Positions 35,070-48,078 of a stretch of DNA of 64,000 nt are shown piece by piece (the stretch's first letter is position 1; the number at the start of each line of letters is the position of its first letter). A program made the translations under genes and the position numbers. The notes beneath the pieces were generated by a model, which was given only the letters and a program-made list of their open reading frames with translations, was not told where the DNA came from and ran no database searches. The DNA is from Ananas comosus (lineage: Eukaryota > Streptophyta > Magnoliopsida > Poales > Bromeliaceae): positions 349,713 through 413,712 of the forward strand of contig NC_033624.1 of NCBI RefSeq assembly GCF_001540865.1. The letters run 5' to 3'.

Positions 35070-37695
35070 GTTAATTTTCGATGGACAACTCATAGAGGGT
35101 TTTAGATTTGAGATCTGTTTTTGGTTAATGTTTTTCATGCTCGATTGCTCGAAACTTATGCGGACGGGTTTACTATTTCGTGCTCTGAATTTAAATCTAT
35201 ATTTTCTCTCTTACTTCGTTGTGATGGATCCTATTAGTGACATATTTCACATCTGAGTTTGTTATTAATAGTAGATAAATCGTTTACATATGTGTGTTCT
35301 TCTGATCTGTGGAAGTGATGTTTGGTTGTCTATTTATAGTATGTTTTTTTTATTATTTTTTTCCTAAGATTAACTAATTTTTGTTTAGTTGTTCTATTGT
35401 TCTGCTTGATTTACTAGTGGTTTATGTGTTGTAATATTGTTCTAGCTGATTCAGCGCTGTAATGTTGTCGTTTTTTCAAGTTGTTTTGACTTAGAGAAGA
35501 AATAATTTTGAGGAGCACTTGTTGTATGTATTTTTTGTTTTTTCCCCTCTGTGACAGGTAATGAGGTAAATTTAGTGATGTTTAGAGATTAAAATTGTGA
35601 TGCATTACCTGGACAATGTTCTAGGAATAGGAATTAAGTCTCTCATGTTGATTGGGCACAGGAAAATCACCTGCTTAGTATGCCTCACTCTTACAGTAGC
35701 CTTTTTAGCCTCAAACTTGTAGGGAGTGAAGATGATTCAGAGGAACGAGTTCCGTGAATCCTAACCATACTGCGATTCACAAGCCCGCTTGCATCCCAAC
35801 CATACTGAGATCACACACATATTTCTCAAAAGATAGAATCAAATCTATTTAAGTATAACTTTGCTAATGCAAGATACTATATTCTTGCTATAATATGTGC
35901 GGTAATTGGAAATGGTTTGAAAGTGTTCGAGTTTAGTGTCTAAATTTGGAAGAAAATTCTGAAACTCCTTGACATGAATATCCATTGGAACAATTGTAAA
36001 TCTTTCATTCGATTGGTCTTAGTGTGACCGACCATGCTTACCATTGAAAATATTTGGACCCCCTACTATGCGAGGGGCAAAGTAGATCAGCTGATCAATT
36101 GAGAAAATCGTCTGACTATCTCATCTAATCAGTTCACTTATGAGAAAAATCGACATGCATAGATTATAGAATGATTGATACACTTCTTTTATTCATGTGC
36201 TTCTCTTCATCTTTTTGCTTTTTATATCTTTTTAGCTTGTACTCTTTTTATGTCTTTTTTATAACTTTTTGTTCAGTTTGGTTGGAAAATGTTTTTTTTG
36301 AAGCATTTCATTTTTGGGTAAAAGTTGTTTTTTGGTAGGCATATGTATATTCCGTAATTTCGTGGTTGTTTTTCATTAGTATCGCCTATGAGTGCATTAA
36401 TTCCTGCCCTTTAAATTCTTCTCGCTCTCGCTTTGGTGATTTTATTTAGGATGCTGAAAAGAAGGCTTGTTTCTTCTTTTACTTTTTTTTTTTTTTTGTG
36501 ACTTTGACCTGTACAATAGTCTTGATTTCATTAAATTTATGGTTGGAGCGTGATCTTTTTTCCCTTTTGTCTTACAAAACACCTTTATTTTTTTTAATTT
36601 ATATTAAAGCAGTCGGTTCCTGTGCTCTAAACTGGTTAACTGCTAGCATGTATTACTCAATTTGAACCCTGAAGATGAATGTTTATTCAGATAGTTATCA
36701 GATGAAGCTCAAAAAGAAAAGGGCTTCTAGCATCATACATCTTCATGCTGCGGATTAGATAGCTATGTGTTTGCACCACTAAGAAGCATCTAGCATAATC
36801 TTGTCTGTGAATAATATGGCAGCTCTGGTTTTTCATTTGACAAACACTCTGCAGCATTCTTTTATCTGTGAACAATATGTGGTTTTTAAGGTTTAAGTGT
36901 TTTACAAATCGCCAGCTATGAGGAGCTTGGATTGTTGTGTTTCTTGCACCCTTTCCCTTCCACCGTAGTTTGGTTGTCTGTGTATCTAGAGTCTTGTTTC
37001 TCTGCTTTACTAGATTGTCCATCCTTGTGGGAGCTCTTTATTTCTTTTTAGTCGTTCATGTGTGACGAGCAGAATGATTTTAATCTCCTAATATTAGAGC
37101 TTTTAACTAGTCGGCTCCCTTCACTTTGCCTACATATGATAAGTTTTCCTCTTCTATCTCTCTCTTCCCCTTATGAGCTCTCAATTTGAGGTTGCCTGCT
37201 GAAGGGCGTGTACACAGACGCGCACACTTTTCCCTCTTAATACACAAGCTTATGACCATAGCAAAATTTAAGTCTCAAACATTTACAATCTTTCATCCGC
37301 ATATAAGAAAGTACGCTAAGTGAACAATAACCATTAACGCAAGATCAAAATAATCAACCGGTTCTTTCTCCTATACCAAAAATAAGGAAAAAAAAAGATA
37401 TAATATTTCTCTAGCATATAAAATTATTTCTTTTTTATCAAAACCTATCTTAAATAGGAACTAATAATAAGATGCCTAACTGGCAAATACGCTAGTTCCA
37501 GGCACGGTAGGGCTCCTTATTAATATGATAATATCTATCACGTTCCCCGTTTGTGTTTGTTTACAGGACAATAGCAATGGCCCTGCTGTTACATTCTTTT
37601 CACTATGCCTCACCGTTGGTTCAATAAAGTAAAACCTTGAGTAATGGGGATCATCATCAAATGCGTCCCAAAACCATAATAGAAGGCGTATGTTA
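35070..37695. other. Spacer, T-rich, no gene seen
   Basis: Begins with the 3' untranslated region of the eS31 gene. The + strand is T-rich with several T-runs (about 36479-36499), but no protein-like frame or RNA gene was found. Confidence 0.4.
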
Positions 37696-37699
37696 GTAT

Positions 37700-40647
37700 C
37701 TAATACAATCCTACATATGCATGTGGGAAAAGCTTGGGGCAATATGTAACCTTGGCCTTCGCTATAAGCCAATAGAAGCTGAAACATAGGATGTGAACCA
37801 ATGCCAAAAAAAAATACCTGCCCAATTTGAAATGGCCATCAGAATAAACAAACATAAATTGCAAGCAAAGAAAGTCACAGAAGTAAAAGAAGGAAAAAAA
37901 AAAAAAAAAAAAAAAACAGAGGTAATTGGTGTTACCACAAGGGCGCCCAAGGTGTTGCAAGCTCGAGAAATGGGTAAGGCCACCTGGAGAAGCATCAAGA
38001 ATAGGTTATCAAATATGTCCAAATCCATGAAATAAGTGGGGTTTCGCACAAGCGTTAACAGTCCATTTTGTTTTTCCTCTATCAGAGGCTAAAAATAGTT
38101 CATTAAGACAAAGAACATTAGAAAAATTGAATATTCCAGATTAGTGTTAAATGGCTACTTGATTAGCTTTTGTACTCACCAGGTAGAACCACAAGCATGA
38201 AGGACCCACTGAAAAACTACATAGATGCAGCTCCAGAAAATAAAGTAAGCCATTCCAAACCAGGGAAAGGGCTGGCGAAAATAGAAGAAAAACTTGTATT
38301 TAGAGTCTGTCTCATAAAAGTAAAAGTAAAATATAGACAAGTTAGCTGCTCATGATTGAATTTTCTCATTCTAATTCCTAAGGCTTACCAAATTATTGAG
38401 AGCGGTGTCGGTTAGCAGGAACACAGCATTGACAGAGTGCATGCAGGCCATTATCTGCCATAAGGGGGCCAAACTTGAGGGACTAAGTTGTTACAAATGA
38501 ACTTTGAGATAAAATTTTAATCTAAGTCGGACTTCATGGAATAAATTCATGATTAATCCATAAAAAAATTGCATATTGAGGGGCAACATGAAGTTGATTG
38601 TTCAGGGTTTAGGCTTGATTGAGAAAGATTTTTTTACATAACATTTTGCAATTCAACGTACCAAATTAACACGGAAATACTCAGAAGATAGGAATGGCAC
38701 AAGAAGACCCCAAAAGACAACATCTGTCAGCACCACAGCACCCGCACTTGTCTGTCAAACAAATTGGTAGGCAGTACTTGTAATGCTTCCATAAGGAATA
38801 GGAAAAAAAAAAAAGGGTAACAAAAAGAGAAGGTAATAAAAATAAATAAATAAATAAATAAATAAAGTAGAATGATTGTATCACAGGATGAAAACAGGAC
38901 AAGTAAAGGATATCTACACATAGTTCTCATTGAGAAGATTGCACAAGTCATGTGATGTGTTGAGAATAATGTACACAAGAGAAACCACTGTGATCATAAT
39001 ACAATTATTTCGCAGATCTGTACCAAATTCAAGAAGAGAAAAAGGTAAAGATCCTTACCTGGTAAATTATTTGCATCAAATATCCCCAAAATCCAGCTCT
39101 TTCCTCATACAGTAATCGCCCATGGTGACTTGAAAATCTGATTTGATCTTGATCATCATTTTTGTTTGGTCTGGAGATCCGATCTCCAGGGTTCTCTTCA
39201 GGATCGTCATTTAGGAATCCATTAGCCTCATCATTTTCAGTGGTATGCTGTTTTGAGTAAACCCAACATCCGTGGGCAGATATGACGGAGGCTATCTGCA
39301 GAAAAACATATCTAAGATTACCCTGAAAGCACCAATCTCAATTAAGCCTCAAAGGACCTATCGAAAACCAAAGGTGCTTATGATTCCTTTCTTCTTTACG
39401 GTAGCACAAAAGTAAGTGGTAGACAACTTCATCGACACCAAAAAGAAAAAAAAGAGGAGGAATTTAAAGAACATACCGCAAAATAAACAATAACTAGTGT
39501 GAAGGTCCACCTGCACATCATTTTGTAAAAAGGAAATAAATAAATCAAAAGGATCCAATAATTCAATGCCAAAAAGTCAATCTAATTTCATAAAATAGAT
39601 GTACCAAACTGGAAAGTAGAAATCAACTTAATAAAAGGAAACTGAAGGGGATCGAGTAATAGGAAAAGCACGCATAAGTGCTGAATTGTAAATCCTACAT
39701 TCCAAGCCTGTTTATATTATAACCGAACAGATTATTCATACAAAACTCTATCATCTATACAAAGACACGGTCACGAGAAATCCACACTTAATCATACACA
39801 AAAAAAAAAAAAAAAAAGCTTACAGAACCAAAAATTAATAAAATACTGTGCAACACAAACTGCTGCAATACAAAGCAATGGTAGCACAAATCCTATATAT
39901 GAATTATGCGTCTGTATAACGGGAACGTCTGTATATGGTTATTGCCTGTTTACATGAAATCATTTATGCATCATTTTTAAATACCAACAACAATAAACAA
40001 ATTGGAATCCTATGATAAAGCCTGAAAAACAAGCATATCCTTGAAGCACTATGCAAATTCTACAACATTTCAACTTTTCAAGTACATGGACTGATGGACA
40101 TGAAGATCTAGATCAAGGTAGATCACTGAGGAATCAAAGCTGCATAAGCGCGTGCATTATAATATGGATGAGAATTTTAATTTACGGCGTATGATAAATT
40201 CTAATGCATTCGATGAGTAACCACAACTGAACTAGAATGAACGATTAGGAGGGCATAAATTAAACTGATAAACCCTAGAAAAAAGGGGGGGACGTGACCA
40301 GAAAAAAAGGAACGAATCGAACGCTTCGGGATCACCAAAATGGCTCAAATCGAAGGGACTAGGGCTCACTGGGTGTAGAAGTAGAACGCTCCGAACCCAT
40401 CGTTGACGACCGTCACGGCGAGGAAGGAGGCCATGGCGAAGAAGACGAGGACGCGGTAGCAGAGGAGGGCGATGGGGTGGAGCCGACCCCAGCACGGGGC
40501 CCAGAGGTCGGCTGATCGGAGGGGCTCCCTCTTAACCCTAGCGAGCACCACCGCCGCGGCGATCGCCGGGGCGGCGGTGATGAGGGCGCATACGGGCACC
40601 TGCCACCGCATCCAGTAGCCGATGCCCTCGTCGTCCCCGGACGCCAT
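37700..40647 (-). CDS. Plant multi-pass membrane protein (At5g62960/At1g10660 type), unknown function
   Basis: Eight exons: 40647-40370, 39510-39477, 39295-39059, 38751-38662, 38454-38389, 38271-38180, 37983-37936 and 37817-37700. All junctions are GT-AG in phase, giving 320 aa. Signatures: YWMRWQVPV, CWGRLHPIALLCYRVLVFF, FYTQWTFTLVIVYF, ERAGFWGYLMQIIYQ, AGAVVLTDVVFWG, MHSVNAVFLLTDTALNN, PFPWFGMAYFIFW, WWPYPFLELATPWAPLWY and FLALVHILCFSFYWL. This gives roughly seven hydrophobic segments with a polar, acidic loop in exon 3. Known relatives are annotated only as transmembrane proteins; no reaction is known. Intron 7 holds a long A-tract (about 37893-37917). A paralogous exon 1 lies at 41474-41820. 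The exon model is strong because every join restores a conserved motif. Confidence 0.88.
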
Positions 40648-40649
40648 CG

Positions 40650-41470
40650 CCGCCGCGAGCGGAGGAAACCCTAGTTCGCCATGGATTGGGATCCGAAACC
40701 CTATCGAGAGAGATCCAGAGAGGGAGAGACAGAGGAGAGATGTAGAGTTGGGGAAAAGTGGAACGGAATATCCCGAAGATGGGGGACAAACAAATACCGG
40801 TAATGTGTAATTGTTTAAACGTACCCAATAACTTCCCAAATTATTCGATGTGGTGATTATGGGGTAGTTATTTAGTACCTGTTTATTGTAGTTGATTGTT
40901 TTTAATGTGTACACGTGGAACGATATTAGGACCTTCTTTATTAATATTAATTATTAATAATTAATAATTATTATTACAACTATTCTTATTATGGACGTAT
41001 CTTCTCAAACTCATTTTTCAGATGTTTTAAAATAAAATTTTAAAATATGTGTTGTGATGAACACAATGAACAAAGTATATTTATACTAAAAATTACTATT
41101 TTTAAACTTATTTCTTGTGTATATATTAAAGAGAAAAGAAGAGAGAGACCCTCTTCGCACTATAATTGATTTGGTTATAATTCATAAAGTTTTCAAAAGA
41201 AAAAAAAAGAAGGGACATTTGACATTTTGGTACATTCCATATCTTGTTTTGAATCTTTTTCTAATGCAAAAGCAATGAAGTTAATGATGAGAAATATTAG
41301 TGACACTAACATGGTCTATATCTTACGTAAGACGAAATTCACATCACGCAGATCTGTAACTGCTACTTTGCGGTTGAATAGATCTATATATATATATATA
41401 TATATATACATTAAAATTTGAAAAGAATGATGAAAATTAAAGAAAAGAGTATCAGATGAAAAAAAATACG
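40650..41470. other. Spacer between membrane-protein gene and its exon-1 paralogue
   Basis: 5' leader of the gene to the left, then AT-rich DNA with a (TA)n tract at about 41383-41409. No further exons of the paralogue were found here, although this is where they should lie. Confidence 0.5.
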
Positions 41471-41473
41471 CAC

Positions 41474-41820
41474 TCAGTATAGTACAACATAATGCTCGAA
41501 CCATAGATCCGCATGACCAACGAAAAGATCGCAACCATGACGACCATAGCAACCATCCTGAAAATGAGCAACCATGTCGGGTGAAGCCCGCGCCAACAGC
41601 TCTTCCAAAGCTGACTCGAGTTCAAACAACCAATTCTTGAACTCAATCTGAATCCAAATCCGTCATTCGGTGCCCCGAACATCAGCAAACTCTCATACTT
41701 CGTACGGCCCTCACGGTTCTCATCGCCTTTGCTCCTAAGGATCATCCATAGCGAAACCAAGATGGCTCCGACGACGATGGCGAAGCAAACGAAGTCGTAC
41801 CAACGGACCTCGAGAGCCAT
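41474..41820 (-). pseudogene. Exon-1-only paralogue of the membrane protein
   Basis: ATG 41820 opens MALEVRWYDFVCFAIVVG and continues to SCWRGLHPTWLLIFRMVAMV and SSIMLYYT, ending at a donor (GTGCGT) at 41473. It aligns with exon 1 of the 37700-40647 gene: the CWRGLHP block, the following membrane segment and the final YT are shared. The exon ends in the same phase (2). The frame is intact for 115 codons. No matching downstream exons exist before the next gene, so it is a truncated tandem copy. It could still be transcribed from the region shared with RPAP2. Confidence 0.7.
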
Positions 41821-42448
41821 TTAGATGCAATAGATCATGGCTTTGGAGCAATCTTCGTAACCAAATATTTAGTGGCAGGAGGTGAAATAGAATAGATCAA
41901 GAAGATGAAACTGGTAGTTCTGAATAGTGGGTGAGCTAAATCACGTTTCTTTCTTTAATTAGCAGGTTCTTCTTAGTTTGTTTTGATTTATATTCCACTT
42001 GTAGAATTATTGAATTTTAGTTGATGTATAATCACCAAAAAATAAATAAATAATAAATAAATAAATACAAGGATAAAGTTTTGTCAGGAAGACTTTTTAA
42101 CAATTCAATAGTAAAAAAATAGTGAATAAAAATGACTGAATATTTATTTATCTTTAAAATTTAGTCAAAACATATACATTTTAAAATTTAAAAATAGTTT
42201 AAATTTTGTACTTCAGTACAGTACCAATTCTCAGATAGATCTAAAAATTTAAAAATTATTATTATTAACTAAACTATTTCATTCATATGATTATTATTAT
42301 TATTCTTAATTAAATATTAATAAAGCTAATTATTAAAAATTTTAAATAAGGCCTATGGCTGCATTGCGGTTTGGCGGTCTCAGAAGTCGACTCCGCTCCA
42401 TCCTCGCCTCCTCCTCCTCCTCCTCCTCCTCCTCTTCTCCAAACACCC
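41821..42448. promoter_or_regulatory. Divergent intergenic region between exon-1 paralogue and RPAP2 gene
   Basis: About 630 bases between two head-to-head ATGs, AT-rich with ATTATTATT and AAATAAAT runs. No clear TATA box. An ATG at 42355 starts a frame that overlaps the RPAP2 start in another frame. Confidence 0.4.
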
Positions 42449-45400
42449 ATGGCGGCGTCGGCGTCGGCGGCGACGGTGGCGGCGGTGGTGCACCGGATCC
42501 AGCTCGCGCTCCTCGACGGCGCCGCGCGATCGGAGGGCCACCTCCTCGCCGCGGGCGCACTCCTCTCCCGCGCCGACTACGAGGACGTCGTCATCGAGCG
42601 CACCATCGCGGGCCTCTGCGGCCACCCCCTGTGCCCTAACCCCCTCCCCTCCGATCGCCCCCGCCGCGGCCGCTTCCGCGTCGCGCTTCGCGAGCACCGC
42701 GTCTACGACCTCGAGGAGACCTACAAGTACTGCTCCCAGCGTTGCGTCGTCGCGAGCCGCGCGTTCTCCGCCGCGCTCGCCCCCGAGCGCTCCGCCGATC
42801 TCAGCCCCTCCAGAGTCGAGAAGGTCTTGGCGCTCTTCGCCGACGCTGTGGAGGAGAAGGACCAAGCCGCGGGCTTGGGGAAGGAGGGGGATTTAGGGTT
42901 TTCCAAATTGACGATTACGGAGAAGGATGATGCCGGGGGTGGTGATGTGTCACTTGATGAGTGGATCGGCCCGTCGAACGCTATTGAGGGTTACGTTCCT
43001 CAGTACGACAGTAAGAAAGGTGAATTTCCCCCCCCTTTGGTTCGTTTCTTCGTGACTATTAGGGTTTGAAAATGATTCAGTTATAAGGAGAGAGGTGATA
43101 TTTTTCATGAATCAACGGTTTGCTTTGGGGATTCAATAAGAAAAAACTTATCTTGCTGCGAAAAATTAGTATTTTAGGGTGAACCTGCATTTTGTATTAC
43201 AGGGTTAAAAGCTAAAGCTAATGCCGAAGAGAAGGGGGTGAAGAAGGCTGAGAAATCTATAGGTAGTGAAGTGGGTTTTACGACTACGGGATTTGTGGGA
43301 GATGAGGTTGATGGGGTTTCTTCCTGGTCAATTCGAACGCAAGATATATCAGAAGGGATAGCTAAGAAATTGGAAGATATGGCTCTCGAAGAGAAGAAGA
43401 TAAAGAAGCAGAAAACAACTAAATCTTCATCAAAATCCTCCAAGCCTAAGCAAACTAAAAAGGCGAGCGGAAGCAAGAGTAGCGAAGTGGATTTTACAAG
43501 TGTTATCATTGTCGGGAATGAGACTTCAACAAAGACCCCTAATTTCGGTCAAATTGATGCAAAACAACTAGACGTGAGGAGTGCTGTAATCGCTGGAAAC
43601 CAGACTTCTGTAACATCTTCAAAAGCTCCCTTAATCGGTTCACAATATCACGAAGAGTTGGGAAATGGGATTGACTCGAGGGAGAAGAAGATACCTGCAT
43701 TGAGGTCTTCTTTGAAGACTAAAGGGTCCAAGAATAGAAGGAATTCAGTCAAATGGGCTGATGAGGTAACAACTGCATCTGGGATGGAAAGAAAGGGTGC
43801 CCATGAAGGTAGTACAAACTCTCATGTATCGTCTGAGGGAGATGACGGCGCTTCCTTAAGGCTTGCATCAGCTGAGGCTTGCGCAGCTGCCCTGACTTGG
43901 GCCGCAGAAGCTGTTACTTCAGGAACATCTGAAGTAGAAGATGCAGGTATCAATTAATTAGTTTATGTAATTAGCTTTTGCAAGTCACAATGTTTGTCAC
44001 ATTGAAAAAAAGGGGGGCGTATTTGGATGTCAGAATAAGAAATCCAGTGATAACTTTTGCTGTATCTTTATATCTTGTTGTACTGCCCATTGTCCTATCG
44101 TTAGAAGAGATAAGATGAACAAGATGTTCCTGCATCCAAATAGGTCCTTAATTACCTGATTTGCCCGGACTCACTATTTCAACTTGTAAGGTTCTTTTTG
44201 CTCGTTGTATGTCATGCTGACATTCTTTGTTACAGTTTCGGAAGCTGGGATTGTTCTCTTGCCTCAGCCACAACATGTTGACGGGAGGGGTGGTGAAGAA
44301 GGTGAAGATAACTTTGAATTTGATAGAGGAGTTGTGAAGTGGCCTAAGAAAACTGTTATTCTAGACACTGATATGTTTGAAGTTGAGGATTCTTGGCATG
44401 ACACGCCGCCAGAGGGATTCAGTTTAACTGTAGGTTATCCTACGCACAGTATTTGTATTTTCTTTAGTTTTAAGTGGTACGTGCAATCCCTGATCTATTG
44501 ATGAATTGCAATCTGGTCGTTAATTTTTTGCCTATACAGATTAGTTCATGAACTTACCTAATATTTTGCAATTTTCATTCCTTGATACATTTTTCATCCA
44601 AAATCTCTAATCTCTGCTAGGAGATGAGCATGTAAATAACAACAGGCGGTGTTTTCTTGAATGAAAATCAATCCTTGAAAAAGAAAAACATTGCAAGAAA
44701 TATGTGACATAAGAGGCAATTTGTTTAGGTGAAAGAGTAGGGACCAAATTGAATTTGTTTAAGTTTCAGGAACTATTCATGCATTTTACCCTTACTTTTA
44801 CATGACAAAGTGGAGACATAACTTGTTTTTCTCTTCTTCAGTTATCCTCATTTGCAACATTGTGGATGGCACTCTTTGGATGGATAACATGCTCTTCTTT
44901 GGCCTACATATATGGGTGTGATGAGAGTGCTGAGGAGGACTTTTTGATGGTCAATGGGAGGGAGTACCCCCGTAAGATAGTACTAAAGGATGATCGCTCA
45001 TCTGAAATTAGACAGACGATAGATGGTTGTGTCTCTCGTGCCTTGTTGGGGCTCGTAATGAGTCTCAGGCTGCCGGTGCCGGTTTCAACTTTGGAGAAAA
45101 ATTTGGTATGTGTTAGGGATAAAAGAGGGCTATCCATTTTATGTTTCACTATGTAACATAGCAGGTATAAATATGTCAGATTTTTATCTGTAGTGTAGAC
45201 ATTTTAGAAGTAAGTACCTGCCCACGAAAACAGTTTTATGTTTCTTCATAACCTATCATTATTTTTGATATAGTTTGCTTTTTGGTTATTTCTTTTCTTT
45301 CTTTATAGAATAAAATCCAGAACTATTTACGTATTTGATACTGAAGCATGGTTTTCGACCTTCAGCTAAATTTGGTATGCATTCAGTCAGCTAGCTATCT

Positions 45401-46515
45401 GCAAAAATAAAGAAATATTTAGAATTTTGGACATTGCCTCTTGCTTAGCATAATACAATACCTTCGTATGCCTGGGTCTCTAACCTCCTGATGTTTTCCT
45501 GCTTGATTTAATGCTCGCCTTTTGATTTCGGAGTAGGTCATAATGTCGTATTATGAGACACTTCTCATTGCAGGGGCTCTTGCTTGATACAATGTCATTT
45601 GTCAAGGCATTACCTTCCTTCAAAACAAGGCAATGGCAAGTTATTGTACTTCTCTTTCTCGATGCCCTCTCTGCACACAGACTTCCTGCTCTTGCTCCAC
45701 ATATGACTAACAAGAATATGCTGCTACATAAGGTGAATACCTTTTCTTTTACTACCTTGTTTCCGTATTCAAATTTAGCATGTCAGTGGTTCCTTAATTT
45801 CTTTATTGTGTCATTTTGATTGAGCTTATCAATAGATGTTCCCTTCTGCTTTTTCATTGAGCTTCTCAATAGAGGTTCCTTAATTTCTTTGCTTGTTCAT
45901 CATGTCATGTAGTCAGTTCATTGCTTTATGCAATTATTGGTATTACTTAATTCTAATCTCAAATCTCAAGTGAGTTAATATTTGTGTGAACTTTGAACTA
46001 GTCTTTTTGTCATCATCGTTACTTTTAATATTTGGAGAAAAATTATATGCATCAATTCCTCGCAAATTTTCATGGGTTTGATACAAACCGTTCTCAACTG
46101 TAAGCAAAGGAATGTACCTAGCAAAGAGGACGAATTTGAAATGTCAATCCAGTAACGTTAGTCCTCTCACATGCAAAGCTTCCACATTTTACTTGAATAT
46201 TTGATTCTCCGTGGCTCACTTCAAAACCGTTTATCTGGTGATACTTGATAAGGGCTTCTAAAGCAAGGATCTGAAAATGCTCGCAAGGAATTAAAAAAAG
46301 ATGAGAACTCGATGAAGAACAAACTCTTCTGCCATCAAACACACTTGCTCCAGCACTTTTCTGTTAAATTATATCATTTCTTTAGAACTATTGCTTTTAT
46401 AATTATAAATTTGTTTTCCTTGCAGGTTCTAAATGCGGCTCAAGTAAGCGGAGAGGAGTACGACTCCATGAGAGATCTCCTCCTCCCTATGGGGAGGTCT
46501 CCTGATTTGTCATAG
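42449..46515 (+). CDS. RPAP2: RPAP2/RTR1 homologue, RNA polymerase II CTD phosphatase or assembly factor
   Basis: Six exons: 42449-43019, 43203-43946, 44236-44429, 44842-45105, 45574-45732 and 46426-46515. GT-AG, in phase, 673 aa. The RTR1 domain near the N-terminus has [20 protein letters not shown], then [15 protein letters not shown]. Cys57, Cys62, Cys95 and Cys99 form the zinc site. A Lys/Ser-rich region follows (about 200-330). The C-terminal part has [39 protein letters not shown] and [20 protein letters not shown], as in the plant proteins. RPAP2 family members dephosphorylate Ser5 of the pol II CTD and help import of pol II; the Arabidopsis protein (RIMA) is essential. Start: the ATG at 42449 gives [10 protein letters not shown]; the frame upstream lacks an ATG. 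The stop codon lies inside a 23-bp tandem repeat. Confidence 0.9.
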
Positions 46516-46537
46516 GGAGGTCTCCTGATTTGTCTAT
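46492..46537 (+). repeat. 23-bp tandem repeat across the RPAP2 stop codon
   Basis: GGGAGGTCTCCTGATTTGTC occurs at 46492-46511 and again at 46515-46534. The TAG stop is formed at the junction. Confidence 0.95.
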
Positions 46538-48078
46538 GTTGAGTGCTGTGTAGCGGCTACATAATGGACTATACTTAACTAGGTGCTTTAGATTTTTTTT
46601 TTTTTTTTTGGGTCACATGTAAATGGTAGATGTATTTGTGGATAACTTGCTGGAATTCCTTCATTTCCACTGTTTCATTGGGTATTGTAATCTAGTGACA
46701 AAAAGCTATTAATCCTCGTGAAAGGCCAGGTTTGTTGCCCAGTTATAGTGATTTTGTGGAGTTTTGTTAGTATTTTTGCTTCTTCTTGTTGATATTTCTT
46801 GACCCCTTGAGTTGGAGCTAGAATGCCTGGTATTCTACTTTTCTGCGTATCGTATATTCATATACTTTACATGATTCATGTATTTCGCGCATCAAATATA
46901 TGCTACGTGATCTGCAGGTAATGATTATATAATACATGAATCCAGTTAATTGTGATATTTCTTCATTCTTAAATTTTATATTTACATTTTAAATTTAACA
47001 TTTTCAAAGCTAAATTTTTAATTTTCAATTTTTTGATTTTAAATCTAAAATTAATTATGTGTAAATTGTTTTCTCAAAATCTAGGCCAAATAAAACAAAG
47101 CCTGCTTAATGCGGGTTTTTGTGAAGTTATTTTTGGCTTTTCAGCAGGGACAAAAAGTGAAAAAGGCAAATTCTAGGTAGTGTTGCCAGATGTGAATGTT
47201 GGGTGATCAACATTTATTCATCACGAGTTGTCAGATTTCGCAGGCGATGTCGGTCGACCCGCTCCATCGCTCTCCAAATTCGGATTCCAACTTTGTGTGC
47301 GGGGCAGTGGCCCGCAAAGCTGTACGGCCGCCCGTGCCATTGCTGGACCCTCTAACAAGTCAAAGTGGTAGAGAAGTCAAAGGTGGTGCCTTCTCCGGTA
47401 TACCTTCCCATTTGTTTCTTCTCTGTCTTTGTCGATCGTTGGTCAAATTTTGCGGCTAGTGTATTTATGGAAGAGGGGAGAATCGGGGAGTGGATTCACC
47501 CAACCCCATTATTCCTTTCACACCTTTCCCGCAACGTGATCTTCAAGCAAAATTCTTACCGGCAAGCGAAGCACCTTCCTCTCTAGCACTAGCATGATTC
47601 CTTTTAAAGCTCCAAAAATGATTGCGAGAGATGATTTGAATCAAAATTTCAAACATTTGCTTCTGCTTAAGCAACAAACAGGTGAGAGATGTGATTTGAA
47701 TTAAAATTTAAAAACGTGTTTTTTACTCCTCTCTCGTTAAAAGGCCTGTTCTGAATCAACGATTTGAAACAAATTGCAGCAACAACAGCGTTGTGAACTG
47801 ACACAACAATAGGTATATACAAATAAAAATACAAAATTAACTTGCTAACAATGGAAACTGGATACGCTGATAAAACACAATCGCAGTATTATGTACAAAC
47901 AAGCCATCCAACACCACTACAAAACTGTGGCTGCTTGTCTCCCTCCCTCGCCACCTCCCTAAGCAGCCTCATGTAATAACATAAACATCGCAGGACATAA
48001 AATTTGTTTCGCCATCGTCAACTTTTATTATGTACATCCAAAAAATTAAACCCTAAAACCCCTCTCTGATTCACTACA
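46516..48078. other. Spacer with a weak GC-rich open segment
   Basis: 3' untranslated region of RPAP2, then AT-rich DNA. At 47247-47400 a GC-richer stretch opens MSVDPLHRSPNSDSNFVCGA and ends near a possible donor (GGTATACC at 47398). A second frame reads CFFSVFVDRWSNFAASVFME. This could be a gene remnant, but I cannot assign it. Confidence 0.35.

Noticed and set aside
37762..38049. NPTYFMDLDIFDNLF as part of the membrane-protein exon
   Set aside because: It lies upstream of the CTCCAG acceptor at 37984. Joining at that site restores the conserved WWPYPFLEL instead.
38838..38866. AAAT repeats as a CRISPR or satellite array
   Set aside because: Simple four-base microsatellite in an intron; no spacers.
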